Shown here piece by piece: positions 37,388 to 49,819 of a stretch of 64,000 nt of DNA. Below the pieces are notes generated by a model that was given only the letters and a program-made list of their open reading frames with translations, was not told the DNA's origin and made no database searches. The stretch comes from Populus alba. Taxonomy: Eukaryota; Streptophyta; Magnoliopsida; Malpighiales; Salicaceae. Both the position numbers and the translations under genes were made by a program. The stretch lies in contig NC_133288.1 of assembly GCF_005239225.2 (NCBI RefSeq), positions 18,482,169 to 18,546,168 of the forward strand, in the 5' to 3' direction. Each line of letters begins with the position of its first letter. The first letter of the stretch is position 1.

Positions 37388-38540
37388 TGTGTATATATAT
37401 ATATATATATATTGTAGGCCGGTCCAGTCTATATCATCTCCCTTTATTTACTTTTTACCTACCTCAACTTTTTTCATTTTTTATGTTAATTCACTGGCAT
37501 ACCATATGATAGGTAAATGGATCTATTTAAAATCAGTTTTCAACGAATATGAAACTTGCTAATAACGGATTAACGATCGGGTTTTTTTTTTTTATTTTAA
37601 AAAAAGAAATAAAAGCCAATTGACAAGCTTTTACAGGCAGGGGTAATCTCGTCCTATAAGTTCAGAAAACTAATACACGTCAGTCACTCTCTTCTAGATG
37701 CAGTCATAGACCAAGCCCTCTCTCTAGCTCTCCGCTCTTACGCGCCAACGAAGACCCAGCGGTACCTTCCACGTGTACACTCCCCCCTCTCCAAGACTCC
37801 GTCTTCTACATTCCCTCACCGGAACCCATCACGTGGCAGACATCACACCCTTCCATCTCCTCCTTTTCAAGGCTGTGTTTGTTCCGCTGCTAGCCACATG
37901 TTTTTTTTTTTAATAATTTTTTAATGTTTTTATATGTATTATATTTATAAATGAATTTTAAAAAAAAAATATTTTAATATATTTTCAAATAAAAAATAAC
38001 ATTTAAATCACAATAATAAATAATATAAAACCCTGCATAAAAATAATAAGTAAAACGACTTAATTCAAGATATTTAAATGCAACAACACTAATTAAAATT
38101 GTAAAATAAAATAAGATGTATTGTTTAAAAATGTGATAGATATTGCTTTTTAAAATGTTTTTTTAAATGTATTAAAATAATAATTTTTAAAATTTTATTT
38201 TTAATATTAAGATATTAAAATAATATAAAAAAATTAATTTAAAATTAAAAAAATTAAAATATTTTAAGAACATAACTAAACGGAGACCAAAATCCATCAC
38301 AAAGAAAGCAAAAACACTTGCAAAGCTAACCAACTAGCCAAAGGCGTGTCCACTGCGTGTGTGTTGTTCCTGTAAGAATCTCCGAACTTTACTTACTACT
38401 TGTTAAAAAAAGGAAAGAATATTATAAAAAAAGTGAAACATAAAATCCTCAATTTGAGAGAACGTTAATTTTTATTTAAGAAAACCAGGTCGTTTAATTA
38501 GACCTTTCTAATTCCAACTAACATGAAACGCGGTCCATTT
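37388..38540. other. Intergenic DNA upstream of the BPS1/ROH1-like gene
   Basis: Starts with a (TA)n run (about 37389-37412). A C-rich patch at 37680-37870 contains CACGTG-like words (CCACGTGTACAC at about 37769, ATCACGTGGCAG at about 37828), which are G-box cores. A dispersed AT-rich repeat follows at 37870-38290. Confidence 0.45.
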
Positions 38541-38547
38541 CTCTCCC

Positions 38548-38578
38548 TATATACATAACCCCCTCGCTCCTAGGGTTT
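38548..38578 (+). promoter_or_regulatory. Core promoter of the BPS1/ROH1-like gene
   Basis: TATATACATA at 38548-38557, followed by TAGGGTTT at 38571-38578, the complement of the telo-box AAACCCTA, and then a CT-rich leader to the ATG at 38690. The spacing fits a transcription start near 38580 and a 5' UTR of about 110 bases. Confidence 0.55.
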
Positions 38579-38689
38579 CTCTCACAGTCACAGACTCACA
38601 GCCATCCAACCTCACAGACCCTCTTCTTCTTCCTCTGTCTCTCTAAAATCACCCTCCACCTCTCGTCTTTAATCAATTTTGATGCGATA

Positions 38690-39859
38690 ATGCCTGCCAC
38701 CGACTATCAAAGCTCGTCGGCATCACTTAGACATTCTATTTTAAGTCTCCGACGCGACCAGGTCCATTCTATGGACTCTCCTCAAACTACCTCAACTCTC
38801 GAGCTCGAACTCGATGCCTTTCAGAAACAAGTTGCCAACCGATTTCGTGATTTATCACCGATCGAACCTGATCGTTTGCTTTCTTTAGCTTGGATCCGGA
38901 AACTTCTCGATTCTTTCCTGTGTTGTCAGGAGGAGTTTCGAGTGATTTTGTTCAATAACAAGTCGTTGGTCCACAGACCGCCGCTGGACCGGTTAGTTCA
39001 GGAGTATTTTGAACGGACTGTCAAGGCTTTGGATGTTTGTAACGCGATTCGTGATGGAATTGAGCAGATCAGAGATTGGAAGAAGCTTTTGGAGATTGTT
39101 TTGTGTGCTTTGGATGATCAAAGATTGTTTGGTGAAGGTCAGTTTCGTCGTGCTAAAAAAGCTTTGATTGATTTGTCAATTTCTATGTTGGAACATAAGG
39201 ATTCGACTGCATCTACTCTTGCTCAAAGAAATCGGTCTTTTGGAAGACAACAAGCATCGTCCAGAGATCAGCATCATAGGAATCTTGGGCATTTTAGATC
39301 GTTGTCGTGGAGCGTGTCGCGGTCGTGGTCTGCAGCCAGGCAGCTGCAGGCAATTGGGAATAATTTGGTTATGCCACGAGGAAATGAAGTTGGGGCCGCT
39401 AATGGAATTGCGGTGGCTGTTTATTCTATGAACACGATTTTGCTTTTTGTAATGTGGGCACTTGTGGCTGCGATTCCGTGCCAGGACAGAGGATTGCAAG
39501 TGCATTTTTCCATTCCTAGGCAGTTCCCGTGGGCTCAATCGGTCTTGTTGTTGCACGAGAAGATTTTGGAGGAGTCGCGGAAAAGGGATAGGAGGAATGC
39601 TTGTGGGTTGTTGAGAGAGCTTTACCAGATGGATAAGTGTACGAGGGTTATGAGCGAATTGACGGATTTGGTCCAGTTTCCATTAACAGAGGAAAAAGAA
39701 GGAGAGGTGAGGCAAAAAGTGATGGAATTAGCAAATGTTTGTGAGGTTTTAAAGGAGGGATTGGATCCCTTGGAAAGACAAGTGAGAGAGGTGTTTCATA
39801 GGATTGTTCGCAGCCGGACTGAAGGGCTTGATTCTTTGGGAAGGCCTAATCACGAGTAA
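38690..39859 (+). CDS. BPS1/ROH1-like protein (DUF793 family)
   Basis: An intronless 389-residue protein, the usual plan of the BYPASS1/ROH1 family. After a variable N-terminus (about 1-35) come helical blocks [40 protein letters not shown] and [21 protein letters not shown] basic, serine-rich middle (about 175-220, [15 protein letters not shown]) precedes a hydrophobic segment at about 238-262 ([20 protein letters not shown]). A helical C-terminus follows ([20 protein letters not shown]). Known relatives: ROH1 binds the exocyst subunit EXO70A1, and BPS1 restrains a root-to-shoot signal; which of the two this protein follows is unknown. The start is the first ATG after the CT-rich leader and gives a normal length. 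No break is seen. Confidence 0.92.
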   Translation: MPATDYQSSSASLRHSILSLRRDQVHSMDSPQTTSTLELELDAFQKQVANRFRDLSPIEPDRLLSLAWIRKLLDSFLCCQEEFRVILFNNKSLVHRPPLDRLVQEYFERTVKALDVCNAIRDGIEQIRDWKKLLEIVLCALDDQRLFGEGQFRRAKKALIDLSISMLEHKDSTASTLAQRNRSFGRQQASSRDQHHRNLGHFRSLSWSVSRSWSAARQLQAIGNNLVMPRGNEVGAANGIAVAVYSMNTILLFVMWALVAAIPCQDRGLQVHFSIPRQFPWAQSVLLLHEKILEESRKRDRRNACGLLRELYQMDKCTRVMSELTDLVQFPLTEEKEGEVRQKVMELANVCEVLKEGLDPLERQVREVFHRIVRSRTEGLDSLGRPNHE

Positions 39860-42800
39860 TGTTTTGAGTGACGGGCCATTTGTGATTTGGCAGATGAAGG
39901 TATGGAGAATGATTTTGAGGCATGGTTTGAAAATAAATGGGCAGGGAAAGGAGAATTTTCTTGTATTTATGGGGCAATATATATGCTGTGTAAAGAAATG
40001 TAGGATATGGAAACTGGGGCAAATGTTTGCAGCACTTGGTTGCTGCTGATCTACAGCTTTTCTGCTATTGTATAATCGATTTTTTCTCAATAGAAAATGC
40101 ATCTTGCTGTTGTAGCTGATTTTCTGTTCTTGATTTTGATTTGCTTTTTGTTAAAGGTATACATATACTCTTATGTGTATTAGAAAAGGCGAGACTTAAT
40201 TGCTTAAAGTTATGATCTTTGGTCATTACAAGCTAACAATAATTGTATTTATCTCGTCGTGATCTTGGAGAATTTATATATAGCTAGATGTTGATGTAAA
40301 AAGAAACAGCATTTGTACTTGTTAATGTGATGAGATTTCATGTTTTGATATGTAAGTTCTGTTGAGCCTGGAGGTAGTCTTTTTTATCCATTCCCTCTCT
40401 TGCACACACTTGTTGATCTCTTGACATTGTAATATGGGCAATTGCCTTCACAAGACTTGCCTGCTCCTCTCCCAACCTTCTATTGATGACCTGGTTGAAC
40501 ATTCATAAAAAATGTCAGCATTTGCCCATATCTCAACTTACAGTTGTTGTGTCCGTGGACGAGGACAGGGAGTGATCTTGTTTATCCTCCATTTTCTGTA
40601 TCTTTATTTTTTTCACAACTCTATTGATTTCATTATTTGTTTTTGAGCAAATAAAGACAAGAATTCCATTTCGAAGTTTTCTTTTTTACTTGATTAATTT
40701 CTGACCACCAATAAATTACTGCAGGATATTGGTGTTTCTGCTTTAATTGTCACAGAGGTGGGTCTTACGTGTAATAGGTCAAGCTTCTAGCTTTCTACAT
40801 TAGTTAAGAGGTTCATTTGACTTTGATTTGCGGCCATATGAACTTCTGAGGCTTTTTTTTTATATTGTTCTTCTTGCAATTTGCAAAATAGTTAAATATC
40901 TTAGCATAATATCTTAGAACAACTAATTGGTGGTATCCGCTGCTGTAGTTTACTTTGATTCAGTCTGATCTCGAGCCCTTGAAACTTCTAGCATTTTGAC
41001 CCATGCACATTCTGCATCTAGAATGGAATCTCATCAATTTGTTTGTCTAGAATAAAAGGCATTTTAAGACTTTCTAGAACTCTTTTTTTTCTTCTGATGC
41101 AGGCACATTATGCCTTTGATGTCCTCTGAATTTTATACTAGCCTGTTTCACAATTAACTTTTTTTTTTTTACCCTACTTGATCTAGAAAACAGAAATGTT
41201 ACATTCTTGATCTACTCCATATGAACAACCAATAAGAGGGTAGCCACGGCACTTGATGAGACTCTCTGATGAGTTTCTATTTTTATTTAGGTTAGTAATG
41301 GATATACAATTATACATGGAGTAGATTTTATGTGCAGAAAACCCTGTGTACTGAATTGGTAAGAATTCCAATTTAGGTACAGCACAGCAAATGCAATCAA
41401 ATGCCTTGTTTCGCACCAGTAATCTATGAACCCTCCCCCCATGTTCTAACCACCAGCTAGCGATGCTTTGCTTCTTTGTTAAGAGTTTCTGACCTTTTGG
41501 GCTACGAAAGCTTCCATTGCACATCTCTTATTTTTTTGCTTCCCCACCTTTTACCCTTCTTGTCTTCTCTGTCCTTTCCTTTGCGAGAAAAAATGCTCTT
41601 TTCAGTGGTTATAGCTCCATGTTCAAGGAGGAATACACTTCATCGAATCTCTCTACAAATACAAGATGCCATTTACACTTGTTCTGCTCTTTTACTACCA
41701 CTTCATATCTCCCTGATAAACTAGGGCAATAGTGTATTTCTTTTCTTTTCCTTTCCTCTTTTCACAATGCCCCTCATGGATACCAGACTAGGCCATGGGC
41801 TCAAGTTCCAGTGACCCTCTTGCGGCTTCAAACATCGTTAAGAGCTGAATTTCTAGCCACTAGTACCTTAGGTCTTTAGCCTATCAGGTGTTAGCTTGTG
41901 GTTTGTCTGCAAAATAATTGATCTACCCAATCTTCTGATTAGTTTATGTATAAATTGTGGAGACTTTGAGCGCGTTTGTCTCAGAAAGGACCACTGAAAA
42001 ACATTAAATTGATGCTTTTCAGTGGTTGAAACTCTTGAGACAAACGAGTCCTCATACGATCGGTAACAGTTAATAAAACAAATCAATCGCAGCCTAATTC
42101 TGAGTACTGTTGAGGAAACTGTTTGCTATCCGTGTTTACTTGATTCAACTGTGTACATTTGATGGCCATTTCTTGTCTACTACAGTAAAAAGTTCGCCTG
42201 GCCGAAAATAATAGATTTCTGAAGCATTAAATCTTGTTATTCCTCTCCAATAACTTATTTATCAATGTTTGTTAAAGGAAATTTCTTTAGCAACCCATCA
42301 CTACCCTCTTATTTATTTATGCAGCCCGGGCATGGTTGGGTTGGTGAAACATTACATCCTGAAGAGAGCAGATTAGACATTTACATTCGAACTAGAGAAA
42401 ATAGTGGGGATGCCGGCACGATACCGGTCCCTGTAATGGCACAAAAGAGTGGCGTTCTATCTTGTGATGCACAGCGTGTCCGGTCACTGCATGGGCCTAA
42501 TGTAAAAAAAACAGCCACCACACATGATATTGCTAGCACATGGTGTGTATTGTTTCTGTGGAGTCGCTTGTCTCTCCCAATTAACCAGGAGAGTTCAGTT
42601 GATTTTCTTCCATTAATTTCATTTCTCTGGCTGATATGATCTGTAGGTAACATAATTGCTCTTTATTGGTCATCTATTACCATCTTTTAGCTCCGTGATA
42701 AATGAAAGTGAACTTCTATTGACGATATGCTGCAATGAATACAGTATTAATGGAGTCTTAAAAACCCCCCAACAACTGCTGAATGGAGAGCAGGAAGTCA

Positions 42801-43396
42801 GGAAATAAAAACTTGAACCCTCAAAAACAGTGCTGAATGTGTAAAAGGATTGTCAAACTGGTAGCAAATTACCCTTATTTTCCAGTTGATATAACTGAAT
42901 ATTTAGTTCATTCCTGGTCGATGGCTGAAATTAAGGGTCTCTTGAAGCTATCTTGTTAGGAATGCATGCTTATCAATAGCACAGAAACAACCTATGTTCT
43001 TCGCAACCGAGAATATTTGTGCAGTGGTTGGTCCTAGATGTTCTAGTCCTAACAAAATAGCGCACCTTCATTTCATTGCAGTATCAGTATCTTTGAATTA
43101 GATTTACTTTATCCGGGAAACAAAATATGTTGTCTTTGGGATTTAAGTCAATAATTAGGCAAGTCTCAACTTGATGCTTAGTGCTAGTTAAAAATTCTTT
43201 CGTATTGTAGCAATTCTAGCTGTAATTCTGAAATAATAAGAACAGTATCATGCACGAATATGATGTGCTCCAATGGCATGTTAATACGCATGCCAAACTT
43301 CAAGCTGTTCTATAGCGGATTGACTATTTTGATGCACTCCATTTTATTGCTGTCAACAATAACAAAGCAAATAAAGCCCACTCGGTTACATATAAT
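39860..43396. other. 3' UTR of the BPS1/ROH1-like gene and convergent intergenic DNA
   Basis: The 3' UTR probably ends near 40100 (AATAGAAA at about 40090). The remaining 3.3 kb is less AT-rich than other spacers and non-repetitive. It has scattered short ORFs, the longest at 42265-42639 (+, 124 codons) and 41183-41524 (-, 113 codons), neither with family signal, coding-like composition or splice structure. Non-coding transcription is possible. The flanking genes converge here. Confidence 0.4.
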
Positions 43397-45099
43397 TCAC
43401 CTTTTCTTAGCTCTAATCCAACTAATGACAAGCACTATGATAGAGACAAGAATGGCCGATCCTGCAACAACAAGAGGAGGAAATAACTTGGTTCCTCTTG
43501 AAACAGAGTTCTTTCTATTTGTTGCTCCTTCACCTAGATCCTTCACCTTTACCGATTCATGCTCTTCTTCAACATCATCAGTTGTTGCTTCGTTGATTTC
43601 CTGGGCTTCATCATTTCTTGATTTATCTGCCAGCTTTTTTTTGTGATCAGGTCCAGGTGTCGTTGGTTCTTGAACATTCGTTTCTGTTCCCAGCTTTACT
43701 GATTCTTGTGATATTTCAGCCCTGACTGGGTCATTTTCTTCTGCAGCATGTTCTTGATTAGCTTGAGATGATGGTTGGTTTGACGATTCTGGTTGTTTAG
43801 TCACTTGATCCTTGAAAGCTTGTAGCAATTGATTGCGCTCTGGATGTTTTGGCAATGTTTCTTCATCCGCGCTCTTGGCCTCTGGAGTTTCCTGTTTCTT
43901 CCACTGCTCTTTCAAACCAGGAAGCTCCTTGCTTTCCGTTTCTTCACCTAGAGTGGGCTCTTTTGGCTCTTGGTGCTCAATCTCTTTCTCTGGCTTAACC
44001 TGCTTAGAGTCCTTGATTGTTGTTTCCTGATATGTAGCTGTGGTAGCAGTAGCAGGAGGCTCTGACTTTTCAAGAGTGGCTTCTTCTAATTCGCTCTGAT
44101 CTTTAGGTTCAGGTTTCCTTTGTAACGTTGTATCTCCAACTCTTTCAGGCACTCTGTCACCTGCATCAACCTTCTGTTCCACAAACTTTTCACTTTCTTC
44201 CTTGCTTTCAATATTTGGCTCTGCAGATTTTTCCTCTACTATCTCTTTGCTGTTGTCTCTTTCACCGGACATGTGATCAGCTACCTCTTCTACTTCCTTG
44301 AATTGCCCTTGATCAATTGCCTGCTCCCTGACCTGAGCAGTTTCTTCATCTGTTCTAATCTTGGGCTCTATGCTTTCTTCCTTAGCTGCTTCATTATCTT
44401 TTTCTTTCCTTGAAAGCTCAAGAGCTACTGCTCTTGTTGTTTCAGCTTCCCTTGTGTTCATCTCCTTTTGCACAACTTGGTCGATTTCTTCCACCTTCTT
44501 CATCTCGGGCTCTCTACTTTCTCCTTCAGGAGCCCTATCCGCTGTAATTTGTGTAGCTTCACCTCTCCCTTTATCAACCTCCTCTTCCTTCACTTCCTCT
44601 ACCCCAACGCCACGAATTCCATTCTCCAATTTCGGCAGAGTGATCGTCAAAGTCAAATCTTGGTCACTGAATTTTGCCTTGATTTTATCCAAAACGACAC
44701 CATGAGGGATTCGAAAAGCCTTGCTGAATGCCCTTAACTCAACCTCTTTCTTGTGCATAATCCACCCTATCAACACCAGCTCCTGAACCGGCTTCTTCCC
44801 ACTGATTGTGATCTGATTACCATCTTCGCTAATCTTGATGTCAATATTCTCCTTTCTAAAACCTGCACCTTTTCAAATTCTAATCACAATATCCATCATG
44901 GTCACAACAGCAATAAGAGCAACAAGATTCGGAAGTGTTAACATTGATTACCTGTGAGATATGCAATAAGGTTGAACACGGTCTCGGTTTCTCTAGACAA
45001 GAAGAGAGGACCAGCATGGTCTTTAGCAACCCGAAGGCCGGTGAAGGAGGTGATATCATCTCTAGCATGGGTGATCTTGAGTCCCAGCTCTAACTCCAT
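43397..45099 (-). CDS. Membrane-anchored HSP20-like protein, RTM2-like
   Basis: Two exons: 45099-44952 and 44862-43397, with an 89-bp GT-AG intron in phase 1, giving 537 residues. Residues 1 to about 125 form an alpha-crystallin/HSP20-like domain (LFLSRETETVFNLIAYLTG, FRKENIDIKISEDGNQITIS, KAFRIPHGVVLDKIKAKFSD, LTLTITLPK). About 380 residues of highly charged Glu/Lys-rich sequence follow (VEEVKEEEVDKGRG and similar), likely disordered or coiled. The end is a single membrane segment (LFPPLVVAGSAILVSIIVLV) and a short basic tail ARAKKR-like. This plan matches the RESTRICTED TEV MOVEMENT 2 group, plant sHSP-like proteins with a tail anchor; Arabidopsis RTM2 limits long-distance potyvirus movement. 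Whether this gene has that role is unknown. The start ATG precedes a well-conserved N-terminus (MELELGLKITHARDDI). Confidence 0.88.
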
Positions 45100-46080
45100 G
45101 GCTCGTTTGGATTATTTTTCTCTCCAAAAAAGACAAATTGAGATGGAATTAATATATAGCCAATGAAGAAATGAATGGTGGCTTTGAAGTGTGTACATAA
45201 GAAAGGCACATATTCATTGCTTCATGATATTGAATTGCCATAATCTGTTATAAACAGTTAAAAGCCGGTCGCTTTTCATGTGTGTTTTCACCTTGGCGGG
45301 AAGCTAACGGCTCCTAGTGTGGAACTGAAATATGACTTGGCTAAGGGTTAACACCCTGTGAACCACGTTGCTAACAAAGAAAAGAATGTGATCAATTTTG
45401 ATTTGCATAAACAGGCAGTGATCACATAAACTCGATCATCCTTCATTCAGGAAATAAAATTTTCTCTTGAATTCCTAACCACTTTCTTGTTGTCAATTTC
45501 AATGGACACCAAAACTAAATATCACATCACAGGGTAAATATTTATTCTTTCTTCCCACATCTACTCCTTAATTTCTTTTCATAATATTAATCTTTCTTGA
45601 TCCATGCATACTTGTTTTCTTTCAAAAATATTATTTTTTAGATATTACTTTTAAAACGATGAAATAAATACTAAAAAAATTAATTAAAAAGCCAAAAAAA
45701 TTTAAAAACATGATTTGACTGCATAAACAAACACCACACAAGTCTACCAACTGGCCTGAAATTTAATGAATATTGCATATTATTAAAGGTTATTATTGAT
45801 TTTATCTGCGTTAATTTTTTTTTTCTATTAATATGCATTTGAGAAAAAAAAAAACTGCATATATTTTTATTTCTGGGATCTTTTGATAGGAAATTTGACG
45901 GTAACCACCATTAATCGAGAAGAAGGGTCCATATCAATTGAGGGTAGTGCTAATCCATGAAGTGGTGTTGAAGCTAAGAGAATTGGAGAAAAATGTTACC
46001 ATTACTCTCATCAGGACTGATTTTAAAAACCGTTGATTGTTCATGGCCCAAGTTATAAATTTTTTTTTTGATGAATCAAA
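45100..46080. other. Upstream region of the RTM2-like gene
   Basis: Mixed sequence for about 350 bases, then AT-rich DNA. I saw no clear heat-shock element; no other gene is supported. Confidence 0.4.
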
Positions 46081-46577
46081 ATTGTTAAAAAAATAGTGAA
46101 GAAGTAATAAGTAAAAAATAAGTTAGATAAAAAATAAAAAATTTTAAAAATAAGAAAGTGTTTGGTTCAAAACAAAATATTATGCAATCAAAGGTTTGAG
46201 GATCAAATTTAATATAATCAGCAAATAATGACATTTCTAAATTTTTCACAATTTCCGGAAAGTGTTTTCCGCTTAAATTTTCTAGGAAAACACTTTTTTG
46301 AAAACTAAGCTAAATTTTCCTTTGACTGGAAAGTGTTTTTCATTGACCAACTTTTCTAATGACAAACAAACACAAGAAATTTTAAAAAGTGATTTCCCGA
46401 AAACCACTTTCCGGAAAACAAACACAGATAAAAGGAAAAACACTTTCTTAAAAACCAAGCCAAATTTTTATTTGACCGAAAAGTGTTTTCCGTTGACCAA
46501 CTTTCATAATGACAAATAAGCATAAAAAAATTTAGAAAGTGGTTTCTCGAAAACTATTTTTCAGGAAACAAACATGG
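46080..46577 (+). repeat. GAAAATGTTTTCC-type element with internal tandem duplication
   Basis: Shares GAGGATCAAATTTAATATAATCAGCAAATAAT with 18040 and 52300. Inside, a unit of about 145 bp occurs twice (about 46286-46433 and 46434-46577), each with GGAAAACACTTT, AAGTGTTTT(C/T)C(A/G)TTGACCAACTTT, AATGACAAA and CGAAAACCACTTT(C)C-like blocks. A short ORF at 46298-46519 mirrors this duplication and is not a gene. Confidence 0.65.
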
Positions 46578-48370
46578 CCTAGTGACGAACCCACTTTCCT
46601 TTCTCACTTCTATTTTTTCTTTATTTTTCTTCAAATTTTTTCTAGAAACTCCTAGCTCAGAAACCTAAATTTCATTACAAACCATGAAAAGTCTAGTATT
46701 CTCCAGTGTAAAGTTTTTTCATGACTTTATCGATAACATTATATGTGGAAAACCAAATAAAAAATAATCAATTCCTTTTATCTTTTATCTTTCATCAACA
46801 ATTTTTTTTATAGCTGATGAGTACAATGGAAAGTGACTAACCTCCTCACCGCAGTAACTCCATCTCCTTCTAGTCTCCAACATCTCTCCCATTAGATGCA
46901 GAGACACCCAATAATATCATTGCAGCTATGCAATTGCATTTTTACTCTTTTCTTTTATACAACAACTAGCTCTTATACATGCATAAAGTGCACAAAGATA
47001 AATCCAGTTTCTTGAAGAGATAAGGTAGAATAGCATGCATGCAAGTAACACTCGCATTCTTACATTTAAAATGAGCTACACAAATCATTTTCACACGAGG
47101 CAATCTAAATGATCCAATTACTATAGATCTCCATCAAGCCCTTTTTCTTTGTTGTTGATGATGGAATCCATCCCTATAATGATAGCATTAATTGAATTAA
47201 TAAAAGAATTTGAGTGGACTATGATCCCATGATTTTTTCTACACGATAGTGACTTCAGGTAAAATTTTCATGTATTGAGTGTTTATTTAATTTTTGTTGG
47301 TTGGTTGAACTTATTTTAATTGCACAAAAAAGAAGAAGAAAAGAATTGGATCCTGTGAATTTGATTATATTGGTGTTTTTTCCGATATTTTGCTTGGATT
47401 GACATTTAGCATTCGATCTTATCATGAAATACAATTTTTTAAAAATATATATAAATTATTCTCTTAAAAGAAAAATAAAATAATGATCAGAACCAGCAGG
47501 AAATTTTAGCTGCCAGCGGTTACTCTAGGTGTTCTAATTTGAGGAGAGAAACGAGAGAAAGTGGTTCTCGCCTTCTCGGTCTCCGTGAAAATTGAAATAT
47601 GAAACCACTTTTTTTCGTGGGGTCCACCATAGTTTTAACCTTTTTTTTTCCCCTCAGACTTTTCTCTTACGAGTCAATCAATGCTACCGTGCTTTTATCA
47701 AAGGAAAATCTAAGGTGTATACGGAACCAATCAAATGTATTATTATTTTTATGTATATTTTTTAAATTATTTTTTATTTTAAAACTATAAAAATACTTAA
47801 AATATTAAATTGATATTTTTTTTTAAAAAAATACTAAATAAAAGAAGCTACCGTACTCCCAAACCAAAAATTTTATGGTGCTCAAAATTAATTTTACATT
47901 TTATTAATTATTTATTGAGCTTATTTTAAAAAAAAAAAACAAGTAGAGGAGAAAAATCCTATATTGAGTTATTTTTATCAATTTTTATGAGTGATAAATT
48001 TTATTTTATCTTTTCTTTTTTATCGATATTCAACATAAATCTATAAAATAATTAGTAAGACTACTTTCTAAACATTATGAAATTTTGCCTTCCAAACACT
48101 TCATGAACACAATTATCATATAAAATTGATTCTTTTGATATGGCCTCTCTATTGAGTTATTTAAAGAAAAAAAATAGCCTATCTATTTAAGACAAAATAA
48201 AAAGGGAAGAAAGGAAACAGTATTGAGAAAACAAAATTTTTTTTGAAGAATAAATTAAAAAAATATAAAATTTTACACAGTTTAACTACGGTAAAATATA
48301 AGAAAATAAATAGTAAAGAATACACAATGAAAATCCCACGTAGGGTGTAAGATAATTATGATGGGAAGTC

Positions 48371-48404
<34 letters not shown>

Positions 48405-49590
48405 GCCTGCAACCTGAACCCTAGAAGCCTGCTGGTGTGCTGGAGCTTCAAATTCCGTTAAAATATGCAAAATTGAGGAAAGAAAAAGGAGTGGTAATCG
48501 ATTGCATGTCAAAAAGCAAAAGTGGAAGAGAGCCGATGATTCCAAAGTAGGGTCATCGCAAAACATGGCACAATACATAATCATCATCATCTTTTGACTC
48601 TTTTTAACTAAGCATATATTATATATTATATACTACTCAAAACCCTTTTTTTTTTACACAACTTGCATCGAATTGCTCTGTCCCTCCCCTATTTTACCGC
48701 AACGGCAGCAGCAAAGCAGCACAAATTAGAGGCCCGTGAAATCCAAGTAACCCCACCGCCACCTGCATTTCCACCCACAACCAAAAAGAACACCCCCATC
48801 AAGAACAGTCCACCATAACCTACAACACACCTGATATTCTTTTTACTTTTTTTTTTTGAAAAATTGAAAGACACTTTACTGATTTAGTATTTACTGATAT
48901 TTGTACATTAATTATTGTGATAAAAGTTCAGAATTGGTTTGAATTTATCTTTTTTTCAAAAAAAAAAAGATTTGTTTTTTTTTTAATAAAAAATTGTTAT
49001 CTTAATCCTATCTTTCTTGAAGGGTTGAACAAAAAATGTAAAATATAAAAGGTTGTTGATTCAAATCAACAAAGAACAATATAAATATATATAAATAAAT
49101 GTTGTTAGAAATTTATTTAATTAACATGATTTAAATAAATTATAGTTGAATGAAAAAATAATCCTTTATTTTTTTACTGAAAGAACCCTTGATTTTTCAC
49201 AAATTTAATTCTTGATTTATAATAACTAATCAAATGTTCATGATAATAAAATTAATTCTTATTAATTTTACCATCTTTTAGTTTTCAGAATTTCACCATA
49301 AATGAAAGAGTTTCTAACTTAAAAAGCTTTTTCATATATTTTTTCGTTTTATTTTTAGTGTTTTTATTCTCTTTTATGCTTTGTTTTTTCTCATTCCAAA
49401 TCTAGAGCTTAGATTTATATTTTGTTGAGATATATTTGAGTTATTTTAGTTTAATTCAAAAACTTTGTTTAGAAGTAACTATGATATTGTTAGAATCTTT
49501 AAAAAAATATTGTAAATATTTTAGTTGTATAAATAAGGAATAATAAATTTTAAAGACAAATGATTCATTGTTGTTGACAACAATAAAAAT
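46578..49590. other. Intergenic DNA between the RTM2-like and ENODL genes
   Basis: AT-rich with an (AT)n run at about 48371-48398. A possible last exon of the ENODL gene lies at 48689-48838 (separate entry). No other gene can be supported. Confidence 0.4.
48689..48838 (-). other. Possible last exon of the ENODL gene (hydrophobic tail)
   Basis: The minus strand encodes NIRCVVGYGGLFLMGVFFLV followed by a glycine-rich stretch and a hydrophobic end, stop at 48691-48689. A hydrophobic C-terminus is expected for a GPI-anchored phytocyanin. To join exon 3 (phase 0) it would need the weak acceptor AAAAAG at 48839; the better acceptor ATATCAG four codons in gives a different, less convincing frame. 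The intron would be 981 bp. Confidence 0.25.
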
Positions 49591-49819
49591 TTCATTTCTT
49601 TAATTCTTTGTTTTTAATTTTTGCATTATTATTTTTATTATTAATATATATGCTAAGATTTTGATATGTATACATATTACAAATTTTAAATTTATATTTA
49701 GTATGAATGCTAATATTTTTTTTTCTGTTTTGCCTATTTTTATTATGATAAACTAAATCTAGTCTAATAAAATACAAAATATATTCTACAATAGATATAA
49801 AAGGAGAAAAGGAATATAC

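Noticed and set aside
39168..40102. Other-frame ORFs within and after the BPS1/ROH1-like gene
   Set aside because: Shadows of the 389-residue frame or part of its 3' UTR.
41183..42653. ORFs of 113, 82, 124 and 90 codons in the convergent spacer
   Set aside because: No motif and no coding-like conservation that can be judged here; kept as possible non-coding transcript only.
43833..44737. Plus-strand ORFs opposite the charged region of the RTM2-like gene
   Set aside because: Ser/Phe/Leu-rich products are the reverse of Glu/Lys codons; shadow frames.
46298..46519. 73-codon ORF with an internal repeat
   Set aside because: The protein repeat merely reflects the tandem doubling of a mobile-element module.
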